Part shown: piece by piece, positions 12,263 to 26,496 of the stretch
Position numbering within the stretch: the first letter of the stretch is position 1
How the letters are laid out: the number at the start of each line of letters is the position of its first letter
From: Antedon mediterranea
Lineage: Eukaryota > Echinodermata > Crinoidea > Comatulida > Antedonidae
Length of the DNA: 64,000 nucleotides
NCBI RefSeq assembly: GCF_964355755.1
Contig: NC_092670.1
Location: 12,089,201 to 12,153,200 of the forward strand
Reading direction: 5' to 3'
Made by a program: the position numbers and the translations under genes
The notes under the pieces: model-generated
What the model saw: the letters and a program-made list of their open reading frames with translations, nothing else
What the model was told of the DNA's origin: nothing
The model's database searches: none

Positions 12263-13149
12263 CATATTGTTGTGAAATATTTGTTTCTGTATTTGTATGG
12301 TTGCCACACCTCACTATTATAAATCTAAGCCACAGTGGACACAAATTAAAGTAGGTACACTTTTCTGAATGAAGTCATACTTCCTCCAGTTTTTTTCTGG
12401 TTGTGGGTGCCGAATTCATGTTGGATCGTGTGGGGTATTGGTTTTGGGCACCATTCCTTTCTAGCCAGGGTTGTGCTTTAGCTTAAATCTTGAGCTACAG
12501 TACAGTAACGGATCTTGGGGACAGATTACAGTATGTTCACACTTTGTAGGATTAGTAAAATAACTTTACAATGAAGAAATTTGAATTTATAAGTTTTTTA
12601 CACTATAATATAGCAAGCTGATTTAAAATGCTGAACCAGAAGTTCAATGCTAACTTTTGAATTCTGCTGGGCCATTTTGTTATGAGATGCTACTGTATCA
12701 AGAATTCACTGCACGTTCCTCTTTTTTCCCTTTTTCTGATACTATTAAGAAATCTCAGTCAAGCAGAAACAGATAATCTAAAGTGATCACATCTGGGAAT
12801 GGTGACATTGATTTCCTTTGACCTGGGTCTAATTCGCAAAATTAAGATTTAGGAGACAAGATGACCACTGCAAAGAAGAAACCGTCTCGTAAAACATGCA
12901 AGTCATGTTCTTCATCCACGGTTCAGGTAACGTTAAAACTTTCGCCGCAAGTGACAGTGACTTAAATATCATCTTAGGATTGCTAATGCATGATTTAGTT
13001 ACTGTACTTATTTCAATACTGATTAGTAACTCCCAGTTCGTGCATTCAAAGAAAGGTAATAAAGTTACTCATGAAACAGACATTTTGAAATGAGATTTTA
13101 CGAATGCATTTAATTCTACCGACTAAAATTAAATATACATTAAAAGTTA

Positions 13150-13970
13150 ATACAGCAGAAGTCCCCCTTTTGGACACCACTATTCAGAGAACACCCCTTA
13201 TTAAAAGGGACACTTTTCCATGAAATGAACAATGAGCAATATGATTTAAGCCCACGCCTAACCTCTATTCAGGGACCTACCAATTAAGGGATCACTTTGC
13301 TGTAAAACAAACACTGGGAATGATATTATGCATCACTAAAGCTGACCGTTTTCCTATTAGTATTAAGCACTTAACTGGGTTCCAAAAGTATCCCCTTAAT
13401 AGGGGTACCGTATGGTCATTCTATTGCATAGTAAAATAGGTAAATTTACTCTATATTTTTAAAATCTTAAATGTTTATTTTTAATAATAACAACAAAAAT
13501 TGAAAATAAATACCACTTTTCTTAAGTAGTTAAGAAGAATGTGAAATAAGGAAATTTTCCAAATTGGAACCTGCAGTATTGGTAAGACTTTGAAAAACTT
13601 TTATGCATTTTATGTTAACGATAAATCTTTGATCTGTACGTAGAATTTAAAATCCCATGTTATGAATTTCATGCCATTTGAACCAGGAGAGTGGGATAGT
13701 CTAGTAGTAATTTGACGCATGACTGACAACTTATCACTTTACAATTGAACATTATGATTTCGGACCAGACAGACTGACAATTATTCACATTTTATTGTTT
13801 TAATTTTGGAATGTACCTAACTGAAAATATCTTAGGAACCCCTCCTTTGGGACACACAGTTACCTACTTTAAGACTCTCTCACTGTGAAACAAATGTTTT
13901 ATGGTCAACCATATTGAGGGGGACATCCCTATTAAGATATACTTTGTTAGGTGTAAGGTGTACAGTATGG
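13150..13970 (+). repeat. Dispersed repeat with GGGACAC / CCCTTATTAAGGG-type words
   Basis: Blocks such as CCCTTATTAAAAGGGACAC (13,190) and GAACCCCTCCTTTGGGACAC (13,835) resemble segments at about 19,030-19,105, 35,470-35,525, 37,045-37,190 and 58,960-59,105. They look like diverged copies of one family. Ends are not definable by eye. Confidence 0.45.
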
Positions 13971-15354
13971 TTCTACTGTGTGGCTACTTCTACTTTAGTA
14001 TGTACCAAATCATTATTGAGCATGGAAATTTGAATCATGAATTTTTCTCAATAATACAAATATTTTTATTTGTATGTAGTGTAACATAACAGGCTACAGA
14101 TGTTATTGTTATGTACAATAAATTGTTAATTATTAAATACAGTAATAATTAAAAAAATATAATTAACAATTAAATCAGTATACTTTAGCACCATCAATGT
14201 ATTATTAATGCAATATAGTGTCATACTGTGCCATACATTCTTTATAATATTCAAGTCAAATAACCCAAACAAATAAATTATATATTGACACTTATAATTT
14301 AATATTTTATAATACAATGAGTAGGATTGTATTATTATTTTAATAATAATATGAATTAACATCTATCCTTATTATAAATAAATTTGTACAAGTCATCGTA
14401 CTATTTGAAACATCTGATCCAATAAGCTAATAATAATTTTTTTTTTTTAACCAAAGAAATCAAAATGAACCTTACCTGATGTAAGCCTACACATTGATTA
14501 GAAACACCAACTTCAATTCTATCATAACTTTCATAAATCACCATCCTACTTCCGTCCATTAAAAAAAACAGACGTTTACACCCAACAATAAATCCACAGT
14601 ATATGTGAACAATGAACATCTACTGTAGATGTATTCAGAATATTAATCTAATACTGTAATAGTCAATGATATGCATGGTATTGATTAGATGGTAGGGGAT
14701 GCCCTCCCACATGAGTCACAAACACATGGTGGTAGGAATAGAAAAACAATGGCCTTATTAGTACTGTATATATCCAACCATGTCAGATCAATTAAGCGAA
14801 TCGAGAAAAAGCGATACATCAAGTGTGCAATTAAAACTATTTTCCCCCCACTATTTAAAGTAAAATTTTGGGGGAAAACAGTAGTACAGTATTTGGTTTC
14901 TTTTATTGTACTGTAAGTCTTCTTTAATAGGATGGGTACACTATAAGGTAAAAGAAAAAAGAAATTAAGACTAAGAGTGGTTCACTTCACCCAAAAATGA
15001 AAGGTTATGTGTGTGTCAGGTTATTAAAAACAATACTACTGTATGGATTTTTGGACTGCTAGAAGGATGAATTAGGTTTAATATTATAGATCCATCTAAA
15101 AACTAAACTGATCGTCAGTGAAAACTGCACCTTTACGCGGACATCAAAGTGGGAAATCTAACGAGCAATTATGCATAACAAGGGGTTGATTAGTGAAGCG
15201 GAATTGTGGGTAATAATATAATTAGATAGGTTACTAATCAACAGTGAGGGAGCTATTAATTAATATTGATTACGAATGCTACAAGAATGTTTCTGCCTGA
15301 TTTATTAGGTGGTATTTTTATGCATTTTGTTTACTTATTACTACTGTGTTACAG

Positions 15355-15384
15355 CAGGGAAGAGTGTAATTTAACTCTTCCCTG
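15355..15384. repeat. Short hairpin
   Basis: CAGGGAAGAGT and its exact inverse ACTCTTCCCTG are separated by an 8-base AT loop. Function unknown. Confidence 0.7.
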
Positions 15385-18300
15385 GTTACAGTATTACAGT
15401 AATTAGTAGTTTTGTATGGTTTGGAGTACAGTACTGGTCAGACCAAGGAAATCTAAAAACAAGACGTTGAGCTCAGCAAGATTGAAGGTTTACCTCTAGT
15501 TTCGAAATGATCAGTCTCCAAAAAAAAAAATTGTTGATAGTTGGTACTTATTAAGTACAGTGTCTGTCTATGTGTCCATATATTATGTTCTTATTCATAT
15601 TCATTCCCTTAAATCCCCATCTTCTTCCTTTGACAAACAATGTTGTACTATCCGTTACTACTGTATAGCTAAATCATGAAGTTAAAGCCAAACTGAACAA
15701 TTTGATATAGATTATGAATTATACGAGAAGAATGTGTCGGCAATATTATTAGAAATAGTATTGAATATTAAATCAATGGATTCATTGTAACGAAATGCTG
15801 ATTTGAATAAATTGATCATCACGCAATTAATTAACACATTCCAAAGCAGATCGACAGAAAAACCTAGTTTTCAAAAGCTGAAGTATCTAAAAATATTTCT
15901 TTGATAAGAACTGATAATTTATTAATGGATGCAATTTGTCAGAAAGCAAACTGTCTCTATGAAAAAACAAACACAACACTTGAGGACAAGTACACAAGGG
16001 AAAATATTTATCACCAATAGTAATAACACAGACTACCATAATTTGAATCATGTGCAGTGAAGCGTAGGCATTGTGCAGTCATGCATGCAAATTGTGCAAT
16101 GAGGTGTAGAAAATGAAATTCCATCTGCAGTTTAACCTGGTTGGGTGATGCAGATCTGTGCAGATATGTCAATAAGTATTCAATTCTTCATGGAAGTAAA
16201 CATAAACACAGCATAAATATTAGTCATAGATGAGGATAATGACAAATTTGTTTATTTTCCCACTCAAACAACTTGTTTAGTACCAGCAGTAGTAGAAATT
16301 ACAAAAGGCCTACTGACAGGCTCTGTCATTCATGAAGATAGAATATTCAAAAGAATAGTATCTGGTTTATATGGAGTAACAGGTACCATAGTACCATCAT
16401 ATAAATTTAAATTAATAAATAAAATACAAAAATAAAGATTATATAATAAAATAATTTAAATTTGCATTATCATCATACAGTACAATACATTGTTTGCACA
16501 CATAAACAATTATCAACGCCATGTTCACTGTTGTTAGTGTTACAGAGTTATCAACTTTACTATAGTATAATTAATGTCAGTTAGTCCTGATAAAAATGTC
16601 TGTAGTATTTTTTATTTAGGCAAAACATACATTTTACAAAATATAATACAAATCAACAAATTAAACAAACACGATCATATAGTCAAAAGTTGCCAGGAAA
16701 GCACAATTTAAGCAGCATAATGTAAACCCTGGTCACCAATTAGATGTACCTCCAACTAATGACTGCAAAAATGTGTCATTCTGCACAGTGTTTCTGTATA
16801 GAACTCTGCCAAAAACCTGTATAAAATACACAATAGACCTGAAGGAAAATCAATTCTGACACTTTATTTTGGGTTTTGGTAGATTTTAGGATTTTGAAAG
16901 AATTCTATGCAAATCACTTCAAAATATTTGAAGTCTTGTCTGGTGACTGACATTCAGGTTTTGTGAATGATTGCATCCGGGTGCTTTAATTTGTTAACAA
17001 CCATTCTAAAAATGCTTTACTATTTTTTATATTTTTTTCTGCAAAATGAAATAGTATTATAATTCTGTTGAAAAGGAAGAATAACAGGAGGTTGCTGTGA
17101 AGAAAACAAAACCTATCAGAACAAAGCCTTGCCAATGGCCAAAAGATTTAGAGTAAAGAGAGTATAAATAATGAAGTCGAAAACAAATATGTGGTTTTAT
17201 TACAAAGCAGTATTAAACATTGCAAATTTACAGTTGCCATTGAAGTGAAATTAGCACTTGCAAATGTGACCAGGAAACAGAGGTCAACTTGACCAAAATT
17301 TGAACTTTCTTTAACTTGTGATGTAAAAAAAAAATGTAAAAGTAATTGATTTAATATCAACATCTTTCTTTTGTCAAGTCAACCATTCTCTCATGTACAC
17401 TCTTTTAACTACAGTAACACAATTGTGTGTACAGTACAGTAACTTTATCTTTGCTGGAAAGGACTAACTTATTTTCAAACCAGACCAGACACTGAGCCAA
17501 CTTTACAGCCACTTTGATTCTCATTAATTAAAACATTGTTAATTATCTATCATATCAGACTTAGGACTTAATGTGATTATCCGATAATACAGTAGATACA
17601 GACCTGTTTGTCTGTGATAGTCAATCGTAGATTGTCATGATGTTATTAACAACATAAGCTACTAGTCTAAAAATATATAAAAGCATCAGGTATAAATAGC
17701 TTAATTTAGCTTTGAATCATGTTATTGATCGTCCCTATTTATAGCTACAGTACAGTAGCTTAATTACTAGAAAGTCTACAATGTGTAATCACCATAAACA
17801 TTGTGAATCCCAGTTTGAATTTATGGCAAATTGTGTTTGTATGCAATTATTCTGTACATATTTTACTTCTTTTTTTTCAAATTTAAATTTTACATTATAA
17901 AATTACGCATGAATCAGAAACAGTCCAGTATGGCCTACAGTACAATACTGTAGTGTACTTCCTTTTTAAGAAATTTCCATTTTTACAACAAATAAAGACT
18001 TTATACAGTGAAGTACTTTAGTGTTCTCAATACATGATGAATTACTGTAGAATTACAGTAGTTACAAATTAGCTTCAGCTTTGAGTTCTTTTTGGTAACT
18101 TGTAAATTATGTTTAAGAGCAGTCTCTGTGGACCAGAATAGATTTAATTTCTGGAGTAAAACTAAAATTTACATCAGTTTTAACAACAGACAAAGGAGCT
18201 TTTCATTCAAGATGAAAACCGGTATTATTATGTTGTATTTATTTGTAATACTATATCAGTATAAAGTTATGTTTCACTTTATGTATTTTTATGTCAATTT

Positions 18301-18887
18301 TCCTACAGTAATACATCAAAATCAACAGATATATCAAATCTGACATGAAAATCTAGTACAGTATGCTAAATTTAATTTAAAGTTAAAACAAAAGAAAATA
18401 TACTGTAACTTGTAAGTTTCAGGTGGAAAAATGTACAGTATTCCAAATTTATGCAAAAACACTTTTTAACAATATTTTTTTCAGAGAGGCAAGGCACACT
18501 GCAGCATTTTTAAAGGTAGTATACACGTTCCTTATGACATACTGTTAACATGAGATGAAAAGAATTATTTCCTTTTTCCAGGATTTAATATCCCTGCTTC
18601 TATGAAATTGCAAGGTTGAAAAACCACACTCTAATACAAAAGGCCTACTGTACACAGTTGGCCTTTTGTAATTGATAATATGCAATTGTTTGAGAGACAA
18701 AAGGAATCATAATCATCATTAATTAGATAATCAGAGTGTTAATTAATACTTACAGCTGATTACAATAAGTTGATTAACGAAGTGTTAATTAGAAAATGAA
18801 CAAAAGAGTAGTATGTTTTTTCTAACAACATACATTTCTTCATCATCATGAACATTTTCTTTTTCTCCATGTGAGTATGTATCATAC

Positions 18888-18909
18888 CATGGAGGTATAT
18901 ACCTCCATG
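18888..18909. repeat. Perfect 22-bp palindrome
   Basis: CATGGAGGTAT followed immediately by its exact reverse complement. It lies 18 bases before a second, longer foldback. Confidence 0.85.
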
Positions 18910-18927
18910 ATCATACAAACCTTTTAA

Positions 18928-18996
18928 AAAATTTCAGGCCAGCTAAAATACTGTACATGATGTACCTGTACAGTATTTTAGCTGGCCTGAAATTTT
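18928..18996. repeat. Near-perfect 30-bp foldback with 9-base loop
   Basis: The left arm (18,928-18,957) contains CAGGCCAGCTAAAATACTGT; the right arm (18,967-18,996) is its exact inverse. With a loop of TGATGTACC it would form a long stem as RNA or extruded DNA. It may be a minimal foldback transposon. No target duplication is evident. Confidence 0.85.
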
Positions 18997-19582
18997 CTTT
19001 AAACTAACATTAACAAGGAAACACACTGTATTGTCCAACACCTATTCAAAGGACACCCCCTACTCTATAAGGGAAACTTTGTTGGGCCCTAAATGTGTCC
19101 TCTTAATACTTTACTCATACTGTGTGTAATACTAACTTTTAAAAAAAGAAGCAAAAAAGATTCATGATTAAACAGTGTAAAGTAGAGTACCAATTTTTAG
19201 AAAATCAGATTTAGGTCAGAAATACTTTGAATTTATTTAAAGCTAACAATACAATAACAAGAAAATTGTATTGTAATCACAGTCTTCATTGGTTATTATA
19301 TAAACTGTGGTTGTGACTAAAGTTTTTAAAAAGACTCGATCATGTAAAGTAAATGAATAGCCATGCAATTACACAAAGCATTTTAATGCACAGTATACAG
19401 TATACACTTGGTACTACACTACAGATCAAACTACAAGTATTTAACTACAGTAATATCCTATTCTTTCTAATACCACAAACTGATGTAGGTTCTAAAGAAA
19501 GTTAGTCTTTCAATGGACACCAAAGGAAATGATACAAAACAATACAAAAACAATGCCACCACAGAAAGTAGGCTTTATTTTT

Positions 19583-19779
19583 TAGAGATCAAATTATTCA
19601 TACTGCAGTTACTGCAGTAAAACTTCATTTTATTACTGCAATAACAATAGATTTTAGTTTCTTTCACTCCCTGGTTTCAATTAAAATGTGTATATTATCT
19701 AAGCTTGCTAAATATAATATTTAAACAGATTTTAAAAAGAATTTATTCACTGAAGTGAAATAATTCTGACACGATCCCT
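19583..19779. mobile_element. CTGCAG-type MITE, copy 1
   Basis: The left end reads ATCAAATTATTCATACTGCAG-like sequence with tandem TACTGCAG words; the right end is AATAATTCTGACACGATCCC. Both ends match the better-preserved copy at 33,310-33,560. There is no coding capacity. Confidence 0.6.
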
Positions 19780-20426
19780 TAAAGTATTGAACAGTTGAAA
19801 ACAATGGGTAGAAAGAATTTTAAATTTCAAATCAAAATAACTGATATTCTGGTCACTATAGCCTAATTATTCGGCTCAACTGCATTTTTCATCAATATAT
19901 AAAGGATTTACAACTTGCTTGAACATTACTTGCATAGCCAGTGATTATAAAGTACTTGAGGGAAGACAAATTTTTATTGAATTTTTTTACAGATGCTGCA
20001 TAGACAATCTTGTTGCAAAGCAAATAAATGAATACATTACTGTATCTGTATTAATTTATTCAATGAATGTGTATCATACCTGTGTAAGTAAACACTGTAC
20101 AGTACTTGTTTATTGAATTTATTTACATTTTAATATTAAATTCTACATTGTACTTTTTCCCAGAAGCCATTTTTTTGTAGTAAAAATTACCATAACATTA
20201 ACAAATGTGAACTGCACTTTATTTGTGTTAGTTTTTTTCTGATTAATAAATTAACCATCAATATTTCACAAAGAAATCTAAAGAAAATCTTATTATACTG
20301 TACACATATACAGTACTCTGTGCAAACAAGGGTGGAATAAAAAGTGTGTTTGATTACAACAATATTTGTATTTAAATTGCTTTTTAGTAGAGCTTATGAA
20401 ACCTGAGGTACTGTACAGTACTGTAG

Positions 20427-21132
20427 GGGCCTGTTCGTAGGGGTTGAAAATACCAGCTTATTCCCGATTTCCGTTCGCGTGGCCCAATTAACTTTTGCCT
20501 CAGGCTACAAAAAATTCGAGGTAAAATGTTCACCAAATTTGCAGGTTATTTCAGCGATAATCCAATTATACTCGGCCTTCGAGGATAATAAATCTCCGAT
20601 AGAGGCAATGTGTCAAATTTTGACAAACGTTCGCTGCCTAGGCCCGTCATTTCTCCTACGAAGCTCTTCCATACACGCTTCGAGAGCGATCGTCAGCTGG
20701 TGCTGTCCTTGTTGGTGTAGACCGTTTAGGAATACACCCCGTTTAGTAGTAGGCCTAGCTGGTCGGTGGTGTTTCCGTCAAATTCTTCGCCAATGAGTAA
20801 AATAATGGTCGTCAGGAGAAGGCATATTTCGGCAGGATTATCGGCGTTAAGAGGCATAAGGTTTGTCGCAAGGATAAGCAGTGTAAAAGGTAGCAAGTAA
20901 TTGTTATTGTAAAGAAAGATCGCGAGTAAAAAATATACAACACGAAACTAGCGTGCGAAAATGGGGTCGTAGGTTGTAAAGACAACTGACCTTAAAACGT
21001 AATTTCCGGTTTGTGATTCGTCGATTAAGCATTTAAGCGGTTAAATATTTCAAGTACGAACAACGCTCAATTTATAACCCGAGGCATGGGTGAAATTAAG
21101 CGCTTATTTTAACCACCGTACGAACACGACCC
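20427..21132. mobile_element. Harbinger-like TIR element, about 0.7 kb
   Basis: The left end begins GGGGCCTGTTCGTAGGGG; the right end, inverted, reads GGGTCGTGTTCGTACGG. The interior is CpG-rich compared with its surroundings and carries an open frame at 20,479-20,796 that I do not recognise. A 3-bp target duplication is not clean (TAG versus AAG). It may be related to the 5,333-6,371 element, whose ends also begin GGGCCTGTTC. Confidence 0.6.
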
Positions 21133-24113
21133 AAGTGACCAAATTAAGGGGATTTGGGGTAATAAAGTTACCTGTACAATACATTGGGGGTTCAGAATCA
21201 CAGGCTAGAGTACTTGATATAATGTAATTGTAGGCCTACAGTAAAGGGTAACTCTCCACCTTACTTAATAAATAAGTACAAGGATAATCTCTACAAATCA
21301 AGAAATACAAGCTTACACAGTTACAGTCAGGTGTGAAATGTACAAATTACCTTTCTTAGGATGGATTCTAATGCTATACAGTTATTGAAACATTTAGGTA
21401 ACAATCATAGGTTTGACCCACACCCATCATCCATTCCATACAACAGAATATGCATTATTGTTGTTGTTTGGAGACTGTATACACAGTACAGTTACTTACA
21501 GTACTCCGCCCATAATACTACACAATGTTTTTTTCAGTACAATTACAATATCATGATGTCTATTGCAATCAATATTTATGGTAATTAAAACATTTATACT
21601 GAGCTTACCATACAGTAATCAGAACGTACAGAAACTCAGGCATAATGCGCCATCGTAGTGTATTGTAGTAATAGTAATATGGAAAAGGCCTTGGTTTTGA
21701 AATTAGTGTATGAAATGTATTATTGACTGCCTAGTCAGTTCAGACCAGAAAGATAGCACACTACATTGCTTGTGATGTTTGCGATTGGATTTCAACAAGA
21801 GTCACTCTTCTATTTCAAGCATATTTAGTTACATTGTATGTCGGCATACAAAATGAATGTACTGTATCAAGGAATAAGGAGCGTTGACACTCGGTTTTAA
21901 ATTATTGTTTAAGACATCTGTAGAGTAGAGTGGGTAGAGTAGAGTGGGTAGGGTAAAGTGATGGGTCAGGCAGTTTTAGACTGTTTTTAGCCCTTTTCTA
22001 CCCAGATTTCACATACTGTAAACTCTACTGATTGAGTACTACTAGTGCATACACAGCATACTGTACAAAAATAAAGTACAGTAGGCCAGTTTCCTAAGAG
22101 CAGTTGTACAGTTAACAGATTGAAATCCACTGTCTATCCCTGAATACTATCACCATTACTGTATCCTACAGTACTACTAGCCTGGATAACTAACTACCTG
22201 TAAACTCAACTCTACTCTTCCTAGGACAATTACAGAACTATAACTAATAGTATGTCCAATTTGGGGATACAAGTATGCAGTACCATACAGTATACATATA
22301 CAGTACCATACATTTATTGTAAGTACTGTTTCGATTACAGTAAATTATTAAAGGAAATTAGTTATTAATATTTTAAAAGACAATAGGAAGTAATTGACAT
22401 CCTTAAAGTACTTTTACAGAACATAATGAACTATCATTAAATAATTAAATATATTCTAAAACTAAATTTGACCACTTACTGCAGTACTTTATTGTAACTA
22501 AATAAAGATCTCAGATATTAACACTTTAAATATTATAATGATCCATTTTGGTGAATGTATTTTTTTGTTATACCATTACTAATTTAAATAGTGGATACTG
22601 GCATGAGATCTTTTTTTTTTAAATTAAATTATTTGATCCTGATGATCATTAATACATTTTATAGCCTCAATTTCATTGCTTGGATCCATAAAAAATACTG
22701 GCTTCTCTGATTTAACATGGGTTTTTCACTCAGGCTGTGGTAAAACAATAGGCCTATTGTGTATACTGTAGAAAAAGACAACAGAATGACTACTATACTA
22801 CAGATACTATTCCTAATCATACATTTTGTATGCACTGTAATTGTAACCTTAGCATTATTATGAATGACTCGTAAAGCAATGCATTTAGAACATAAAACTC
22901 GCAATCGGCCATTTCACATTTGTCAACGTGATCGTCATTGAGACTGTTAGCGCAAATATTCCCGCAGCAAAGTACTATCGCTTTTAACAATTGATCCGTT
23001 AATGTCTTTACTAAACTATTAGAGACTCCACTGTTAATAAGTGCACTAGTTTTTTACTAAACAGTGGTAATAAATATTCATTGGAAAAGGCAAGGCAGAA
23101 AGCATTCATGTAAAAAATCAGGGAGAAGGAAGAATAGCCATAAAAAATTAATTTTGATTTAGTATACTATCATGTAACAACTAATTGTGTTAAACCACCT
23201 ATGTGTTTGTTACAATTATCGCATCATACTGTATAAGCATGCAGACACATATTCTCTTAATTGTTGGTATAAAATATCAAGCCCAGCATATAGTCACTAC
23301 ATTTTTACCAGAATCTGAATGTTCTTCTACTGTAAATCATAACTGTAGGCCCTGTTTTAAGCAGGGCTTGGGTTTTACCACTCGGTAAATAAAGCACATA
23401 CTGTACATTCAGTATTACTCTTAGTCTTGCTTTACATAAACTTATTTGTAGTAAAATTATATCTACTGTTCTGTAGAATATGAAATAAACTGTACAGTAT
23501 GGCAACTACAGTTAGTAATAGTTAGTAGTACACTGTACACACAGTACAGTACTACAAACGCCTTTGTTTAACATTTTGACAGAAACCTACATTTTAAAGA
23601 ACAGTTAGTACAGTTTATTTAGTCTGTTCAGCACAATCACAGTAATCCCTGAGTGTGATGCACTTTTCCAGATCCAGAGGGAAATTCTTTTCATGGAATA
23701 GCCTACTGTAGTACAGTAGCAGAACTGCAAAAGTCCTAAAACCTACTTGATGTCTAAAGTTCACTAGGAGCAAAAGATCATTGAACTTCAATTGACAGAC
23801 AAAATTTCAAAGTAAGATCGAATATTGTTAAAATCAATAAAGACCTTGTCTCTAAAAAGGTGAACGTCTTTAATACAAGATTTACTATATCCACATAGTA
23901 ATGAAAACAAAGTACAGCAAAAGTGCTAAACTGTGTATGATAGTTGTGAAAACAATTTCATAGTATTTAGGTTATTGTCCTTTTTACAAATAATAATGAA
24001 AATCATTTTCAAATTCATGAATTAATTTAATCCTGGGGATATAATAGGTGAACAGACTGATGATGTTGTAGAGACAAACCGACTCTTCACAATCACAGCC
24101 CATACTGTCTGTC

Positions 24114-24180
24114 TAAAGCTCTGTCTACACTATCAAACTACAGTAGTTTGACAAAAAAAAGTGTGATGTGCCTAAATTCT
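24114..24180 (+). mobile_element. GCTCTGTCTACAC MITE, copy 1 (truncated)
   Basis: Begins AAAGCTCTGTCTACACTATC and continues with TTTGACAAAAAAAAGTGTGA. The right terminal repeat is missing. It belongs to the family of copies at 30,711, 34,469, 43,597 and 44,787. Confidence 0.7.
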
Positions 24181-24914
24181 AAATGTAGTGTATTCATGTC
24201 TTTGGGTTGAAGTACAGTAATTATAGCTTTTAATCCTACACAAAAATATTTCTTTAAAACCAAAAAAAGTAGGTTAGTTAGTTACATTACTGTAGTAATG
24301 TAGCAGTTAGTAATTTCATTACAATCTTCATTTCCAATTTCACAACATTTAAATCAATAATTAACAGATAAGAAAATATTTTCTGTGAAACTTGCTAACT
24401 AATTTTTAAAGTTAAAAGAATATATTCATAGAATTTTATTCAAAAAAATCTAAAATTACTGGATTTGCAATGAATGAAGACAATTCTATTTCTAGCATAA
24501 TGGTAGGGATTAAATGCCACATAATGGCTCTTCTGGGTTACTTCATTAGATTCTTACTTACTGTACAGAAATAATCTGAAGCAATCTCGTCTTCTCATTT
24601 TTTATTTTTCACAATACCTCAAGGATTTGTTGCAATTTAAATAGATTCTTAGTTTGACCAAATATCATACAGACAAAACTGGACAGAATGAATTTTTTCC
24701 ATACAATTTTTACAGTCTATTAATGTACAGTATGTGAAGGAGTGCAGATGTTACTGATGTGCATTGGTGTTAAGACATTAAACACCAAGATGTACTGTAA
24801 CATATTTTTAACAATCGTAGCCAAAGTATTAAATAATAAAACACATTTTTTTTTTAATATGGACATAAGAAATTCAGTGAAAGAAATTAATGTCTTGTTC
24901 AGTTTTTTTTTCTA

Positions 24915-25163
<249 letters not shown>

Positions 25164-25651
25164 TCAAATCATTTGGAAAATACCAACGTTATTTCTAAAT
25201 ACAAACTTACTTCTCACAATTTCTGTTTCTTGGAATATTACTTTTTTATTTTACTTCATGTTTTTTTACCTGAGAAAAAAAAATTATTAATAGTTTCGTC
25301 AACATTTAAACAGCTGTTTTGTTTGTAAGCATAATAATATACTTTTCTAATATTATTCTACTACACTACAGTAGTAATTATAATATAATGCTACAGTACT
25401 TTGATTGAAATCACATGCAAATATTGTGTACACATACTTACTCTACAACTGTATAATTAGTACAGTTTGTACAGTCGGTGGGCCTACATTTTCTGTTTTA
25501 TTTTGTTTAAATGGTTTAATTCAGCTCATTGTATTCTATGATTCTACCACCAGGAAACTGATTTAATAGGTGAGCAGGGAAATAACCATCTTGGATGTAG
25601 ATTTAAGGGAAAAAAGCTCTCTCACACCATCTGTACAATGTGAGCAGAGAC

Positions 25652-26496
25652 CAGAGTCCGACGGGATATGACCGGTTGGGCCGCCGACAAGTTGAGCCGC
25701 CGGTAATTTCTATGAAACGTCCAGTGCGTCTTTTACGACATTTCGCGTAGTGATAGAGGGGTTTCCTAGTACATAAGTTCATGGTCTTTAGGTTTATTGT
25801 GTCATGAAAATAAATAATATATATAATTACATACTACAATTTTGTTGGTTTGAACCGCCATAACAACACAGCAAAGGAAAGTAGTCATATTTAATAATTT
25901 AATTGTTTTTAATCTTTCAAGGTAAAAATGCAGTGCACTCCATAATATTTTTCTCGCGTAAAATCACGTTGTCTCTCAGGACTAATAGAGTATTGATACT
26001 CTTCAAATGAGGTTAAATAATTATTATTTTTTATCTACTATCTTTTAATATCATATTTTATTGAATTTTACAATGTTAATACACAGAATATTTTACTAAA
26101 AAACGGTGATTTTATGCAATTATTTAACCGAAAAATGGAGTAGGCCTAGTTCATACAACTGCCGCCTAAGGGGGAAACATGTTTACGTCATTTTTGGCTA
26201 AAAACGATCACTTTCGGTCATGTTTTAGGCCTTATATTTTGGAATCTACAAACAAGTCAGATATTCATAATTATTTCTCTTTAATTATAATATTTAATAA
26301 TATATATTAAAAACCGTGATATATAAACTTTGGAATATACATCGTTATATCTAATAATTAATATAAATAGAACTTCTATTAAATAGAAACGAGCACCGGC
26401 GAAAGTAAGCATTTGGCGTTTCATAGAAAATAACGTTTTTCTGGCGGCGGCTCAACTTGTCGGCGGCTCAACTTGGCCTAATCCAGTCCGACTCTG
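25652..26496. mobile_element. TIR element with GCCGCC-AAGTTGA repeats, 845 bp
   Basis: The outer ends are CAGAGTCCGACGGGAT (left) and, inverted, CAGAGTCGGACTGGAT (right). Inside each lies GCCGCCGACAAGTTGAGCCG, partly duplicated in tandem at the right end, then TTTCTATGAAACG. The interior is AT-rich and non-coding. It lies just upstream of PARD3 exon 1 and could overlap its 5' UTR or promoter. Target duplication unresolved; superfamily unknown. Confidence 0.75.

Noticed and set aside
12862-12964. Short frame MTTAKKKPSRKTCKSCSSS with a GTAACG after it, plus strand
   Set aside because: It resembles a first exon, but no downstream partner exon or family match was found, and it lies in a putative PARD3 intron.
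14401-14619. Minus-strand frame ending in a good donor (CATCAG/GTAAGG)
   Set aside because: No convincing acceptor and no similarity to the PAR3 continuation or any family I know; low-complexity surroundings.
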